Shown: positions 33,721 through 42,782, counted from the first letter of the stretch. The stretch: DNA of 64,000 bases from Candidatus Nitricoxidireducens bremensis (GCA_030247725.1 JAOTRT010000004.1:357596-421595); one strand, 5' to 3'. Numbers and translations: made by a program. Notes: generated by a model not told the origin, from the letters alone.

Positions 33721-33734
33721 TTGATCCGTATCAA
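33721..33734. promoter_or_regulatory. FNR/DNR box between nosZ copy 2 and the ytkA-like gene
   Basis: The perfect palindrome TTGATCCGTATCAA is centred 41.5 bases from plausible -10 linked starts in both directions. TAAAGT at 33692-33697 would serve nosZ (minus strand), and CACAAT at 33757-33762 would serve the divergent gene. Confidence 0.8.
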
Positions 33735-33803
33735 TTCAAGGGGTGGTTGCCCACAGCACAATCCCTGCGCCCCAACCTGATCGGCCCGGCCGAAGCCAAC
33801 CCC

Positions 33804-34283
33804 GTGCAAGAAAAGACCAATAAGAATCTGCTGATAGACATCGGCATCGCCGTCGCCCTGGTCCTCATCGGCGTCGGCGGCTACTGGTATTCGCCGCTGC
33901 TGCTGCCCAAGAGCGACCTGGTCGCCGCACCCACCCCGGGCTGCGACCTGCACCGGAACGCCTGCGCCGCCACCCTGCCCGACGGCGGACGCATCGAACT
34001 GTCGATCTCCCCGCGGCCGATTCCCATGGTCGCGCCGCTGGCCGTCGAAGTCCGGCTCGACAAGCTGGAAGCACGCAAGGTGGAAGTGGATTTCGCCGGC
34101 ATCGACATGAACATGGGCTACAACCGGCCCGAACTGCCGCGGGTCGGCCCGGGGCACCACGTCGGCACGGCCAGCCTGCCGGTCTGCATCACCGGCACCA
34201 TGGCCTGGTCGGTCACGGTGCTCGTCGAGACCGATCGCCAGCGCATTTCGGTGCCCTTCCGCTTCAATTCCGAACCCCATTGA
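33804..34283 (+). CDS. membrane-anchored periplasmic protein, YtkA/FixH-like
   Basis: A 159-residue protein with a single N-terminal transmembrane anchor and a beta-rich periplasmic part. The segment MNMGYNRPEL, followed by a HH pair and LPVC, could bind copper. The fold pattern resembles YtkA/FixH-like proteins linked to copper enzymes, but the family call is tentative. The start is placed at the GTG at 33804, since the alternative TTG at 33747 would lie before the predicted transcription start. It is followed closely by a copper chaperone gene and shares an FNR/DNR box with nosZ copy 2. Confidence 0.7.
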   Translation: MQEKTNKNLLIDIGIAVALVLIGVGGYWYSPLLLPKSDLVAAPTPGCDLHRNACAATLPDGGRIELSISPRPIPMVAPLAVEVRLDKLEARKVEVDFAGIDMNMGYNRPELPRVGPGHHVGTASLPVCITGTMAWSVTVLVETDRQRISVPFRFNSEPH

Positions 34284-34320
34284 CCCGATCGTTTCAACCC
34301 GCCCAGGCAAAGGAGCCTCA

Positions 34321-34809
34321 ATGAAGAACCTGTCCCGTCTCACCCTCGCCCTGCTGGCCGCCGCCAGCAGCCTTGCCTTCGCCGCCGGTTCCGCCGACGG
34401 CGTCAGCGTCGTCGACCCCTACGTGCGCATGGTGCCGCCCGGCGCCAAGGCGACGGCTGCCTTCATGGTGCTGAAGAATGCCGGCGACAAGGATGCCCGG
34501 CTCGTCAAGGCGGAAAGCGGCGCCGCGAAGGTCGTGGAACTGCACAACCACATCAACGAGGGCGGCGTCATGAAGATGCGCCAGGTCCAGGCCATCGACA
34601 TCAAGGCCAAGGGCGAGGCCGCCCTCCAGCCGGGCGGCTACCACGTGATGCTGATCAACCCGACGGCTCCCCTGAAGGAAGGCGACAAGGTCGCCCTGAC
34701 CCTGGGCTTCGCCGACGGCAGCAGCAAGAACGTGGAAGCCGTGGTGAAGAAGCCCGAAGCGGCGCCCGCACCGGCCGCCATGGACCACGGCCACCACCAC
34801 AAGCACTGA
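34321..34809 (+). CDS. PCu(A)C copper chaperone
   Basis: A 162-residue periplasmic protein with a signal peptide ending near AFAAG. It has the PCu(A)C ligand arrangement: His in VELHNH, Met in GVMKMRQV, and His/Met in GGYHVMLI. A His-rich tail (HGHHHKH) adds possible copper sites. These chaperones feed Cu(I) to CuA centres, here plausibly of NosZ. It has an AAGGAG ribosome-binding site and ends at a bidirectional terminator. Confidence 0.93.
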   Translation: MKNLSRLTLALLAAASSLAFAAGSADGVSVVDPYVRMVPPGAKATAAFMVLKNAGDKDARLVKAESGAAKVVELHNHINEGGVMKMRQVQAIDIKAKGEAALQPGGYHVMLINPTAPLKEGDKVALTLGFADGSSKNVEAVVKKPEAAPAPAAMDHGHHHKH

Positions 34810-34824
34810 GCTGACAGGCGAAGC

Positions 34825-34849
34825 GCCGCCGGAGTCGCACTCCGGCGGC
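34825..34849. terminator. hairpin between convergent copper chaperone and regA genes
   Basis: Eleven-base perfect arms (34825-34835, 34839-34849) and a three-base loop sit between the two stop codons, so it may serve both strands. No long T run is present on either side. Confidence 0.65.
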
Positions 34850-34853
34850 TTGC

Positions 34854-35393
34854 CTACTTCTTCACCGGCCGCTTGAGCAGCTTGCGCTGCAGGGTGCGCC
34901 GATGCATGTTGAGGGCACGGGCGGTGGCCGAGATGTTGCCGTCATGCTCGCGCAGCACGCGCTGGATGTGCTCCCATTCGAGCCGGTCCACCGACAGGGG
35001 GGTGTGCTCCAGGGGCAGTTCCTCGTCCTCCACCGGCCCTTCGGCAAAGGCCGCCAGCACGGTCTCCACCTCCACCGGCTTGGCCAGGTACTGGAGGGCG
35101 CCCAGCTTGATCGCATCCACCGCCGTGGCGATGCTGGCGTAGCCCGTCAGCACGACGATGCGGCATTCCGGACTGGCGTCCAGCAGGGGCCGGATCAGGG
35201 TCAGGCCGGAGGCGCCGTTCAGGTTCAGGTCCAGCACCACCTTGCCCGGCGGCCGGGCGGCAGCCTCCGCCAGGGCCTCTTCCGCACTCAGCACGCCGAC
35301 GGCATCGAGGCCCCGGCGGACCAGGGCCCGGGTCATGACACCGTTGAAAGTGGGATCGTCGTCGACGACGAGTATGCGTTCGTTCATGGTCAT
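34854..35393 (-). CDS. regA: RegA/PrrA/ActR-type redox response regulator
   Basis: A 179-residue regulator. The receiver domain has VVDDDP near residue 10 and the phospho-Asp in VVLDLNLNG; a short Pro/Glu linker leads to a Fis-type DNA-binding helix pair (GNISATARALNMHRRTLQRKL) typical of RegA. RegA proteins control redox-linked genes such as denitrification, oxidases and carbon fixation. The start is placed at the ATG overlapping the regB stop (ATGA); a second ATG two codons on is possible. Confidence 0.93.
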   Translation of the reverse strand: MTMNERILVVDDDPTFNGVMTRALVRRGLDAVGVLSAEEALAEAAARPPGKVVLDLNLNGASGLTLIRPLLDASPECRIVVLTGYASIATAVDAIKLGALQYLAKPVEVETVLAAFAEGPVEDEELPLEHTPLSVDRLEWEHIQRVLREHDGNISATARALNMHRRTLQRKLLKRPVKK

Positions 35394-36661
35394 CTTCCGC
35401 TGGCTGCAAAGGCGGCGAGGGGGAGTTCGATGCGGGCGACGCCGCCCCCCTGTGCCCGGTTGGAGAGTTTCAGACGCCCCCCCAGCCGCGTTACGGCGGC
35501 ATGGGTGAGCAGCAGGCCGATGCCGGCGCCGCCGGTTCCCGAAGCCAGGGGGGCGCTGCCCGCCTGTTCGAGGACATGGGGCGGAAAGCCGGCGCCGCTG
35601 TCGGCGATTTCGATGGTCAGCACGGCCGCGTCCCAGTCGAGGCGCACGTCGATGGCTGCGCCGCTCGCATTGGCGGCGTTGTTGAGCAGGTTCAGCAAGG
35701 CCTGTTCGAGGGTGGCGTCCACGACGATTTCCGGCGCATCGCCGGCGCCATCCACCTTCACGAAACAAGCCTCCCGCGGACGGGTCGCGCGCCAGCGGGC
35801 CGCGGCGGCATCGAGCCATTCGTCCGCCCGCACCGGCCGGGCGCCTTCGAGACGGCCGGCGCCCGCCCGGTCGGCAAGGCCGGTGACAATCTCCTTGCAG
35901 GCAGCGATCTGCTGCCGCAGCAGGTCCATGTCCGCCCGCATGGCCGGGGGCAGGACCGGGTCCCGGTCCAGTTCGCCGACGACGACGGCCATGGTCGCCA
36001 GGGGCGTGCCCAGTTCGTGGGCGGCGCCCGCGGCGAGGGCCCCCAGGGCCACCACGCGCTCGTCGCGCAATGCCTGCTCCCGCACCCGGGCCAGGGCCGC
36101 ATCGCGGGCGCGGATCGAGGCCGTCATGCGCACGATGAGCCAGGCGATGAGGATCACCGAGACGACGAAGGTGAGCCACATGCCGGCCAGGTGCAGACTG
36201 GCGGCGCGGGACGCATCGGGGATGTTGAGCGGCACGAACCAGACCGCCAGCAGGGAGTAGAGGCCGATGGCGAGGGCGGCGATGGCCGCGGCGAAGTGCC
36301 AGGCCAGCACCAGCGCGCCGGCAGCCACCGGCAGCAGCAGCAGGGACACGAGCGGATTGGCGGCGCCGCCGGAAAGGAACAGGATCACCCCCAGGGCCAC
36401 CAGGTCCACGACGATCTGCACCGTCAGCATCCAGGGCGTCTGCACCTCCGCCCGCGCCAGGCGGCTGGCGGTGAGGAAATTGAAGCCCGCCAGGACCGCC
36501 AGCGCCAGCAGCAGGGGCAGCGTCGGCAGCGGAATCTCCAGCAGCGGCGGCACCCCCAGGATGGCGCCCAGGGCGCCGATCAGCAGCAGCCAGCGCAGGT
36601 GGACCAGGCGCCGCAGCGTGACCAGCATGTTGCCGTAATCGGCGGGAATATCTGAGCGCAT
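35390..36661 (-). CDS. regB: RegB/PrrB-type redox sensor kinase
   Basis: A 423-residue membrane kinase with about six helices. The quinone-binding motif appears as GGAANPL near residue 98 (usual form GGxxNPF), the H-box is GALAAGAAHELGTPLATM (His near 215), and the redox-active Cys is conserved in AACKEIV near residue 255. ATPase motifs NLLNNAANAS, DSGAGFP and GGAGIGLLL follow. It senses quinone redox state and phosphorylates RegA. An alternative start eight codons upstream (TTG) exists; neither has a clear Shine-Dalgarno. Confidence 0.93.
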   Translation of the reverse strand: MRSDIPADYGNMLVTLRRLVHLRWLLLIGALGAILGVPPLLEIPLPTLPLLLALAVLAGFNFLTASRLARAEVQTPWMLTVQIVVDLVALGVILFLSGGAANPLVSLLLLPVAAGALVLAWHFAAAIAALAIGLYSLLAVWFVPLNIPDASRAASLHLAGMWLTFVVSVILIAWLIVRMTASIRARDAALARVREQALRDERVVALGALAAGAAHELGTPLATMAVVVGELDRDPVLPPAMRADMDLLRQQIAACKEIVTGLADRAGAGRLEGARPVRADEWLDAAAARWRATRPREACFVKVDGAGDAPEIVVDATLEQALLNLLNNAANASGAAIDVRLDWDAAVLTIEIADSGAGFPPHVLEQAGSAPLASGTGGAGIGLLLTHAAVTRLGGRLKLSNRAQGGGVARIELPLAAFAASGR

Positions 36662-36714
36662 AGGTTGGAAATTATCTACGATCAAGGCACTCTCGCCTAG
36701 GGAATGGCACCCTC

Positions 36715-36731
36715 TGCGACAATTTGTCTCA
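36715..36731. promoter_or_regulatory. RegA/RegR-type site between regB and cytochrome c4
   Basis: TGCGACAATTTGTCTCA shares 12 of its first 12 bases with the site before nosZ copy 2, with one mismatch in the second half-site core. It could serve autoregulation of regBA, the cytochrome gene, or both. Confidence 0.45.
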
Positions 36732-36756
36732 CCCCGAAAGGCATACGATTCAGGTC

Positions 36757-37422
36757 ATGAAGATTTACCGTCTCATGTTCGTCCCGGCCCTGGTCGCCGT
36801 CCTGCTTGCCCAGCCCTCCCGTGCGGACGATGCCGAGAAAGCCAAGGAGATCAACGGCGTCTGCGCCACCTGCCACGGCGAATTCGGCCAGGGCGGCAAG
36901 AAGGGCGAATATCCCCGCATCGCCGGGCAACGCGCCTCCTACCTGGCGGACCAGCTCTTCTCCTACCGGGAGCGCCGCCGCATCAACATCCCCATGTTCC
37001 CCTATACCCAGGAGCGGGAACTCTCGGACGACGACATCCGCATCATTTCCAAATACCTGGCGGCCATCGAGCTGCCGACCCAGATGCCCACCTTCAAGGG
37101 CGACGAGGACGCCCTCACCCGCCTGCTGATGACCGAGAAGGTGATGATCATCCCGCGCGTCGAAGGCGACATCGCCAAGGGCAAGGCGATCTACCAGAGC
37201 GAGTGCGCCAACTGCCATGCCAAGGACGGCCGCGGACGCAGCAACTTCCCGATGCTGGTCGGCCAATACACCAACTACCTGATGAAGCAGATGGAGGCCT
37301 ACATCAAGGGCGAGCGTCCCCACGACGACGACAAGCCGAAGAGCGGCGTCCTCATGCCCCTCAAACCACAGGACTTGCAGGACATCCTGGCCTATCTGAC
37401 CACCTTGCAGAGCAGCGAATGA
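36757..37422 (+). CDS. dihaem cytochrome c4-like protein
   Basis: A 221-residue periplasmic cytochrome with a signal peptide (cleavage near SRA) and two haem motifs, CATCH and CANCH, in related halves, each followed by an IAGQ or LVGQ segment as in cytochrome c4. It may donate electrons to terminal oxidases or denitrification enzymes. The start ATG is placed at the signal peptide; an upstream in-frame codon overlaps the RegA-type site. It overlaps the next gene at ATGA. Confidence 0.92.
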   Translation: MKIYRLMFVPALVAVLLAQPSRADDAEKAKEINGVCATCHGEFGQGGKKGEYPRIAGQRASYLADQLFSYRERRRINIPMFPYTQERELSDDDIRIISKYLAAIELPTQMPTFKGDEDALTRLLMTEKVMIIPRVEGDIAKGKAIYQSECANCHAKDGRGRSNFPMLVGQYTNYLMKQMEAYIKGERPHDDDKPKSGVLMPLKPQDLQDILAYLTTLQSSE

Positions 37423-37745
37423 CGCGGCGGCCGGCCCTCCTCCTCGCTGTGCTGCTGCCGGCCCTGGCGCTGGCCCACGGCCACCCCGGCAACATCGACC
37501 CGGCCAGCCCGGATGCCTGGCAGTACCGGCTCTGCGGCGAAATGGCGACGGTGGCGATCCAGGCCCTCCACGACCGGGACCGGGGGCGTCCGCTGAAGAC
37601 CTTTCCCGAGGACGGCAGCCCGGCGGCGCGCATCGCCAACGACATCGCGCGCAGGGTATTCGAGGAACCCCAGATATCCAGTCCGAAGAAGGCCGAAACC
37701 TTCGGCCGCGGCTACTGCATGGAGCGCCTGCAGAAGCAGGACTGA
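37419..37745 (+). CDS. small exported protein of unknown function
   Basis: A 108-residue protein with a Sec signal ending near ALAHG. The mature part begins with HGHPG and contains two Cys (RLCGEM and GYCMERL). No family is recognised. The start ATG overlaps the stop of the cytochrome c4 gene, so it is translationally coupled and probably works with it in the periplasm. Confidence 0.75.
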   Translation: MTRRPALLLAVLLPALALAHGHPGNIDPASPDAWQYRLCGEMATVAIQALHDRDRGRPLKTFPEDGSPAARIANDIARRVFEEPQISSPKKAETFGRGYCMERLQKQD

Positions 37746-37781
37746 GCCTTCCGCCGGGCGCCCGGCGCCCGGCAACAGCCC

Positions 37782-39671
37782 CTAGAGCTCCACCTGAGTA
37801 CCCAGCTCCACCACGCGGTTGGTGGGAATCTTGAAAAAGGCCGTGGCGGTATCCGCGTTGCGGAACATCCAGGTGAACAGCACCTGGCGCCAAAGGGCCA
37901 GGCCGGACACCTTGGCCTGGGGCACGATGGTCTCGCGGCCAAGGAAGAAGGAGGTCTGCATCATCTCGAACTGCAGGCCCTGGGCCGCGCACAGTTCCAT
38001 GGCATGGGGAATGTCCGGGTCGTCCTTGAAGCCGTAGCGCACGCGCACGCGGTGGAAACCCTGGGACAGGTCTTCGACGCGCACCCGCTCCGTCTCCGGC
38101 ACATAGGGCACGTCCTCGATCACCACGTTGAGCAGCACCACGCGCTCGTGCAGCACCTTGTTGTGATAGAGGTTGTGCAACATGGCCCGCGGCACGCCCT
38201 CCGGGTCCGGCGTCATGAAGATGCCGGTGCCCTCGACGCGCTGGGGCCCGCCATGGGCGATGCCGGCGAGAAAGGCGTCCAGGGGCATGGAGTCCTGGCG
38301 CAGCTTCTGGTAGAGCAGCGCCCGGCCGCTCTTCCAGGTGGATAGCAGGGCGAATACGCCGAAACCGAGCACCAGGGGGAACCAGCCGCCATCGAGGATC
38401 TTGACGGCGTTGGCGGCGAAGAAGGCGAAGTCCACGACGACGAAGAACGCCAGGAACAAGCCGGCCCAGACCCAGTTCCACCCCCAGAGCGCACGCACGA
38501 CGACGAAGGCGAGGATGGTGTCGATCATCATGGTCAGGGTCACGGCGATGCCGTAGGCCGAAGCCAGGTTGGACGAGGTTTTGAAGCCGAGCACCAGGAT
38601 CACCACCGCCAGCAGCAGCAGCCAGTTGATGTTGGGAACGTAGATCTGGCCCTTCTCCCGCGCCGAGGTGAAGCGGATCTGGATGCGCGGGCAGTAGCCG
38701 AGTTGGATGGCCTGGCTCGTGAGGGAGAAGGCGCCGGAAATCACCGCCTGGGAGGCGATCACCGTGGCGGCGGCGGCTAGGCCCACCATGGGGAACAGCA
38801 GCTCGTCGGGTACCAGGCGGAAGAAGGGATTCGATACCGCCTCCGGTTCGTCGAGGATCAGGGCGCCCTGGCCCAGATAGTTCAGGTAGAGGGCCGGGAA
38901 GACGAACACCAGCCAGGCCCACTTGATGGGGCGGCGGCCGAAATGGCCCATGTCGGCATAGAGGGCTTCGCCGCCGGTGATGGCCAGCACCACGGCGCCG
39001 AGGGCCAGGAAGGCCAGGGTCTTGTTGGCGAGGAAGAAGCCGAGGGCGTAGGCCGGATTGATGGCCACCAGCACCGAGGGATGCTTGACGATGTTCCAGA
39101 TGCCCAGCACCGCCAGGGTACCGAACCAGAACATCATCACGGGGCCAAACAGGGTGGCGACGCTGGCCGTGCCCTGGCGCTGGAACAGGAACAGGCCGGC
39201 AAGGATGCCGAGGGTGATGGGCACGACGTAGGGTTTGAGCGCCGGGGTGGCGACCTCCAGGCCTTCCACCGCCGACAACACCGACAGGGCCGGCGTGATG
39301 ACCGCGTCGCCGTAGAACAGGGCGGCACCGAAGATGCCGAGGGCGGAGATCAGCCACAGGGTCTTCGGCCCGGCGCCCGGCGTGCGCAGGGCCAGGGAAG
39401 TCAGGGCCATGATGCCGCCCTCGCCGCGGTTGTCGGCCCGGGTGATGAACATGACGTACTTGAGGGACACCGTGATGGTCATGGCCCAGAACACTAGGGA
39501 CAGGATGCCCAGCACGTTGTCGGGCGTCACCGGCACCGGATGATGGGGGCCGGCGAAGACTTCCTTCATGGTGTAGAGGGGACTGGTGCCGATGTCGCCA
39601 TAGACGACGCCCATGGCGGCGATGCCCATGGCGGCGAGACCGGATTTCTCTTGGTGCTGCTCGGCGGCCAT
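37782..39671 (-). CDS. kup: Kup potassium uptake transporter
   Basis: A 629-residue K+/H+ symporter with about 12 helices and the Kup landmarks GVVYGDIGTSPLYT near the N-terminus, NRGEGGIMAL and GDAVITPALSVLSAVEG. A soluble C-terminal domain of about 150 residues follows. The gene starts only 21 bases after the nirH stop with no terminator seen between, so it may be read through from the nir operon. The N-terminal sequence lacks any extra domain. Confidence 0.96.
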   Translation of the reverse strand: MAAEQHQEKSGLAAMGIAAMGVVYGDIGTSPLYTMKEVFAGPHHPVPVTPDNVLGILSLVFWAMTITVSLKYVMFITRADNRGEGGIMALTSLALRTPGAGPKTLWLISALGIFGAALFYGDAVITPALSVLSAVEGLEVATPALKPYVVPITLGILAGLFLFQRQGTASVATLFGPVMMFWFGTLAVLGIWNIVKHPSVLVAINPAYALGFFLANKTLAFLALGAVVLAITGGEALYADMGHFGRRPIKWAWLVFVFPALYLNYLGQGALILDEPEAVSNPFFRLVPDELLFPMVGLAAAATVIASQAVISGAFSLTSQAIQLGYCPRIQIRFTSAREKGQIYVPNINWLLLLAVVILVLGFKTSSNLASAYGIAVTLTMMIDTILAFVVVRALWGWNWVWAGLFLAFFVVVDFAFFAANAVKILDGGWFPLVLGFGVFALLSTWKSGRALLYQKLRQDSMPLDAFLAGIAHGGPQRVEGTGIFMTPDPEGVPRAMLHNLYHNKVLHERVVLLNVVIEDVPYVPETERVRVEDLSQGFHRVRVRYGFKDDPDIPHAMELCAAQGLQFEMMQTSFFLGRETIVPQAKVSGLALWRQVLFTWMFRNADTATAFFKIPTNRVVELGTQVEL

Positions 39672-39692
39672 CAGGCCCCTCCCCTGGGCAGA

Positions 39693-40184
39693 TCAGTCTG
39701 CGATGCGCAGGCCGGTCTTCTTCAGTATCCGGCTGCTGTAGAGCACGTCGTGGGCGCGGCAGGCGTCGCCGAGGAGGTTTGCAATCAGGGAAATCTTTTC
39801 CTGGACCCCTTCGCGATTGCTGCTGTGCACCATCGCGAAAAGATTATACGGCCATTCCGGCAGGCAACGGGGCCGGCGGTAGCAGTGGGTGACGAAGTCC
39901 AGGGCGCCCACGGCGGCGCCCAGTTCGTCGATGCGGGCATCGTCCACGTCCCACACCGTCATGCCGTTCGCCGTATAACCAATGGCATAGTGATTCGGCA
40001 CCGCGCCGATGCGTCGGATGGCACCGGTCTCCAGCAGGCGGCGCAGCCGCTTCTGGACTTCCGCCGCCGTCATGCCGAGCCGCTCCGCCAGGGCGTGGTA
40101 GGGGTGCGGCACCAGGGGCAGACCGCCCTGGGTGGCGACCACCAGGCGGCGGTCGTCCTCGTCGAAGGGAGCGGCGTCAGGCAT
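39693..40184 (-). CDS. nirH: NirH, sirohaem decarboxylase subunit
   Basis: A 163-residue AsnC/Lrp-like protein with an N-terminal winged helix (LAERLGMTAAEVQKRLRRL) and the conserved HCYRRPRCLPEWPYNLFAMVH segment whose His residues act in sirohaem decarboxylation. NirDL/G/H together convert sirohaem to didecarboxysirohaem for haem d1. It overlaps nirG by eight bases. Distinguishing NirH from NirG rests on gene order and is less certain than the family. Confidence 0.85.
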   Translation of the reverse strand: MPDAAPFDEDDRRLVVATQGGLPLVPHPYHALAERLGMTAAEVQKRLRRLLETGAIRRIGAVPNHYAIGYTANGMTVWDVDDARIDELGAAVGALDFVTHCYRRPRCLPEWPYNLFAMVHSSNREGVQEKISLIANLLGDACRAHDVLYSSRILKKTGLRIAD

Positions 40185-40641
40185 GGAGCTTCATCTCGAC
40201 GAAATACTCCCTCTCCTTCGGGAAGGGGAACACGGGCAGGCCGGTCAGGGCTTCGATGCGGGCGACAGCGGCATCGATGCCGCCCGGCTTCTCGGTGGCC
40301 AGGACAAACCACATGTTGAAGGCGTGCTCGCGGCGGTAGTTGTGGGCCACCTCGGGCAGGGAGTTCACCTGCTCGGCGACGCGCTCGAAGTCGGCTTCCG
40401 GCACCTTCATGGCGGCCAGCACGAAGGCGCCGCCGAGGCGTTCGATCTGGAACATGGGGCCGAAGCGCGTCAGCACCCGGGCCTTGAGCAGACGGTCCAG
40501 GCGATCCAGCAATTCGGCTTCGCTCAGGCCCAGGCCGGCGGCCACTTCCCGGTAGGGCTCGTCGGAGATGGGAAAGCCGCCCTGGAGGGCATTGACGATG
40601 CGCCGGTCGGTGTCGTCCAGGGGGACGGGATCAGGCCGCAT
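40177..40641 (-). CDS. nirG: NirG, sirohaem decarboxylase subunit
   Basis: A 154-residue AsnC/Lrp-like subunit with a helix-turn-helix near residues 30-60 and the HNYRREHAFNMWFVLAT segment, corresponding to the NirG/NirD type rather than the HCYRR type of NirH/NirL. The start ATG at 40639-40641 overlaps the end of nirDL by eleven bases. It belongs to the haem d1 pathway in the cytoplasm. Confidence 0.85.
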   Translation of the reverse strand: MRPDPVPLDDTDRRIVNALQGGFPISDEPYREVAAGLGLSEAELLDRLDRLLKARVLTRFGPMFQIERLGGAFVLAAMKVPEADFERVAEQVNSLPEVAHNYRREHAFNMWFVLATEKPGGIDAAVARIEALTGLPVFPFPKEREYFVEMKLHA

Positions 40642-41611
40642 CGCCGGCGCCGAAATAGTGGGCGCCCCGCTGCTTGAAGCGCCGCGTGCTGAAGAGGGCT
40701 TCGCAGGGATAGCCGGCCACGCGGCACAGGCGCTCGATGATGGGTTCCACGTCGGCGCGGGAGCGGCCATGGACCATGCAGAAGAGGTTGTAGGGCCATT
40801 CCGGCAGGTGGCGGCGGCGGCGGTAGCAGAGGGTGACGCCCGCCTCCCGGGCGAGGCGCAGGCCGACGGCGCTCACTTCGGCATCGGGCACGTCGAACAC
40901 CACCATGGCGTTGGCCGTGTAGCCGAGCTCGTGGTGACGCACGACGACGCCAAAGCGCTTGAGGGTGCCGTCGTCCAGCCACCCGGCCAGATGGGCAATG
41001 GCTTCCGCTTCGCCCATGCCGGCCTGGTCCGCCAGGCGCGCATAGGGCCGCGGCACCAGTTCGAGTCCCGGCTGCAGGGCCGCGCCGAGGCGCCGTTCCG
41101 CCAGCGTGAGTTCGCGGCGGCTAGCACCGCCGGAATTGACGTGCACCTTGTGCCCCCCCGCCAGATCGAAACCCAGGTCGATGTGGAATTCCTCCAGCAT
41201 GGGCAGGGCGATCACCGGACAGCCGGTCTCGGCGGCGATGGCGTCCAGGCTGCAGGCGAGGGCCGCCTCGTTTGGCGCCGTGGCGACGAACCAGAGGTTG
41301 TAATGGTGCTCGCGCTCGTAGTTGTGGTTGACCTCGGGCCGGGCGCTGACGAGGGCGGCAATCGCCTCCAGCCGTTCGGGCGGCGCACTGAGGGCGGCCA
41401 GGGTGCTGGCGCCCACGCTGCGGGGGGCGAAGACGCCGCCGACGCGGCTGACGACGCCGGCTTGCCGCAGGGTCGTCAAGGCCGTCAGCACGGTCTCCTC
41501 CGCGCAGCCCAGTTCCGCGGCAACAGCGGCGAAGGGCGCCGGCACCAGGGGGAAGCCCCGCTGGTAGTCGTTGAGCAGGCGGAATTCCAGGGGGGTGTAG
41601 GCGGCGTTCAT
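40631..41611 (-). CDS. NirDL, fused sirohaem decarboxylase subunit
   Basis: A 326-residue protein of two AsnC-like modules. The N-terminal half (NirD type) ends with HNYEREHHYNLWFVAT. The C-terminal half (NirL type) contains TLCYRRRRHLPEWPYNLFCMVH. Fused NirDL is known from several denitrifiers, while others have separate proteins. The start (MNAAYTPLEF) is one base from the nirF stop codon. It acts with NirG and NirH on sirohaem. Confidence 0.9.
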   Translation of the reverse strand: MNAAYTPLEFRLLNDYQRGFPLVPAPFAAVAAELGCAEETVLTALTTLRQAGVVSRVGGVFAPRSVGASTLAALSAPPERLEAIAALVSARPEVNHNYEREHHYNLWFVATAPNEAALACSLDAIAAETGCPVIALPMLEEFHIDLGFDLAGGHKVHVNSGGASRRELTLAERRLGAALQPGLELVPRPYARLADQAGMGEAEAIAHLAGWLDDGTLKRFGVVVRHHELGYTANAMVVFDVPDAEVSAVGLRLAREAGVTLCYRRRRHLPEWPYNLFCMVHGRSRADVEPIIERLCRVAGYPCEALFSTRRFKQRGAHYFGAGDAA

Positions 41612-41612
41612 C

Positions 41613-42782
41613 TCAGAAGCCGGTACGGGCGGCACGGGTGGTAAAGAAGATGCCCGAGGGCGCCTGCATCGGCAGCGTCGTCAGGGGCTTGAAGGTGGCG
41701 GTGTCGTAGACGACGACCTTGTTGTCATCCCGCGCCGAGAGCCAGACCGCCTCGCCGCGGGGCGTGAATTCCATGTGGAGGATGGCCTTGCCCGGCTCCA
41801 GGGTCTGCACCACCTTGCCGGCCACGGTATCGATGACCTGCACCCAGCCATTGTCCGGGAAGGCGAAGTTGACCCACACCTGGCGGCCGTCGGGCCGTGC
41901 CATGACGAAGACCGGCTGGCCCTTCACGGGGATGCGGTGCACGCCCTGCCAGTTCCGCGCATCGACGACCAGCACCTCGTGGCTGCCGATGGCCGGCAGG
42001 TAGGCGTTGCCGCCGGCCATGGCCCAGCCGCGCAGGTGGGGCATCTTGAAGACAGGCAGCTTCTCCTGGCCGCGGCCGTAGCCGCCGAGGATCTTGCGGG
42101 CGCCGTCCTGCGGGCGCCAGGTGTCCAGTAGGGCGATGCCGTCCTCGCCGAAGAGGCCGGCCAGGTAGTGGCGACCATCGGGCGTCACCAGGCCGTCGTA
42201 GGGCTGGTTGCCGGCGGCGAACTTCTCGGTCTTCGGGTTGCGCGGGTCCGACAGGTCGGTGACCCAGATCTGGCCCGCGTCGAAGAGGGCGTAGGCGAAG
42301 CGGTTGCCCGTCAGGTCGGCGAGCCCCACGACCTTCGAGTGCTTGCCTTCCGTTCCGTAGGCGGCCGGCACTTCCGACAGCAGTTCGAGGCTGGCGGCGT
42401 CGAAGACCTTGATGCCGCCGGGCTGGTAGTTCTGGGCCACCACCAGGCGGCCGTCCTGGGAGATGGCGCCGCCGATGCTGTTGCCGGCCTGCATGACGCG
42501 CTTGGCGATGGTGGCGGTCAGCAGGTCCACCTTGGTCAGGCCGCCGTCGCGGCCGAAGACGTAGGCATAGCGGCCGTCGCGGGAGAACACGACGGAGGCG
42601 TGGGACAGGTCGCCGAGGCCCTCGATGCGGCCGAGGACCGTCTTGCCGGTGGTCTCGACGACGGCGACGCGCCCGTTGGCCCGCTCGATGACGACACCCA
42701 GGTCGCCGGTGCCGCGCACCGACTGCATCTGGACACAACCGGCCAGGAGGGAAGCGGCGAGAAGAGTGAACCAGCGCATCAT
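41613..42782 (-). CDS. nirF: NirF, haem d1 synthesis lipoprotein
   Basis: A 389-residue protein with a lipobox (SLLAGC, Cys near residue 16) and a cytochrome d1-like propeller without a haem c domain. NirF acts periplasmically on the last steps of haem d1. The start codon overlaps the nirC stop (ATGATG), so either of two adjacent ATGs could be used. Propeller repeats such as SRDGRYAYVFGRDG and TPRGEAVWLSARDDNKV are visible. Confidence 0.93.
   Translation of the reverse strand: MMRWFTLLAASLLAGCVQMQSVRGTGDLGVVIERANGRVAVVETTGKTVLGRIEGLGDLSHASVVFSRDGRYAYVFGRDGGLTKVDLLTATIAKRVMQAGNSIGGAISQDGRLVVAQNYQPGGIKVFDAASLELLSEVPAAYGTEGKHSKVVGLADLTGNRFAYALFDAGQIWVTDLSDPRNPKTEKFAAGNQPYDGLVTPDGRHYLAGLFGEDGIALLDTWRPQDGARKILGGYGRGQEKLPVFKMPHLRGWAMAGGNAYLPAIGSHEVLVVDARNWQGVHRIPVKGQPVFVMARPDGRQVWVNFAFPDNGWVQVIDTVAGKVVQTLEPGKAILHMEFTPRGEAVWLSARDDNKVVVYDTATFKPLTTLPMQAPSGIFFTTRAARTGF

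Noticed and set aside
33747..33803. TTG at 33747 as the start of the YtkA-like protein
   Set aside because: It would lie upstream of the start point deduced from the FNR/DNR box and the CACAAT hexamer, and the added residues do not look like a signal or anchor.
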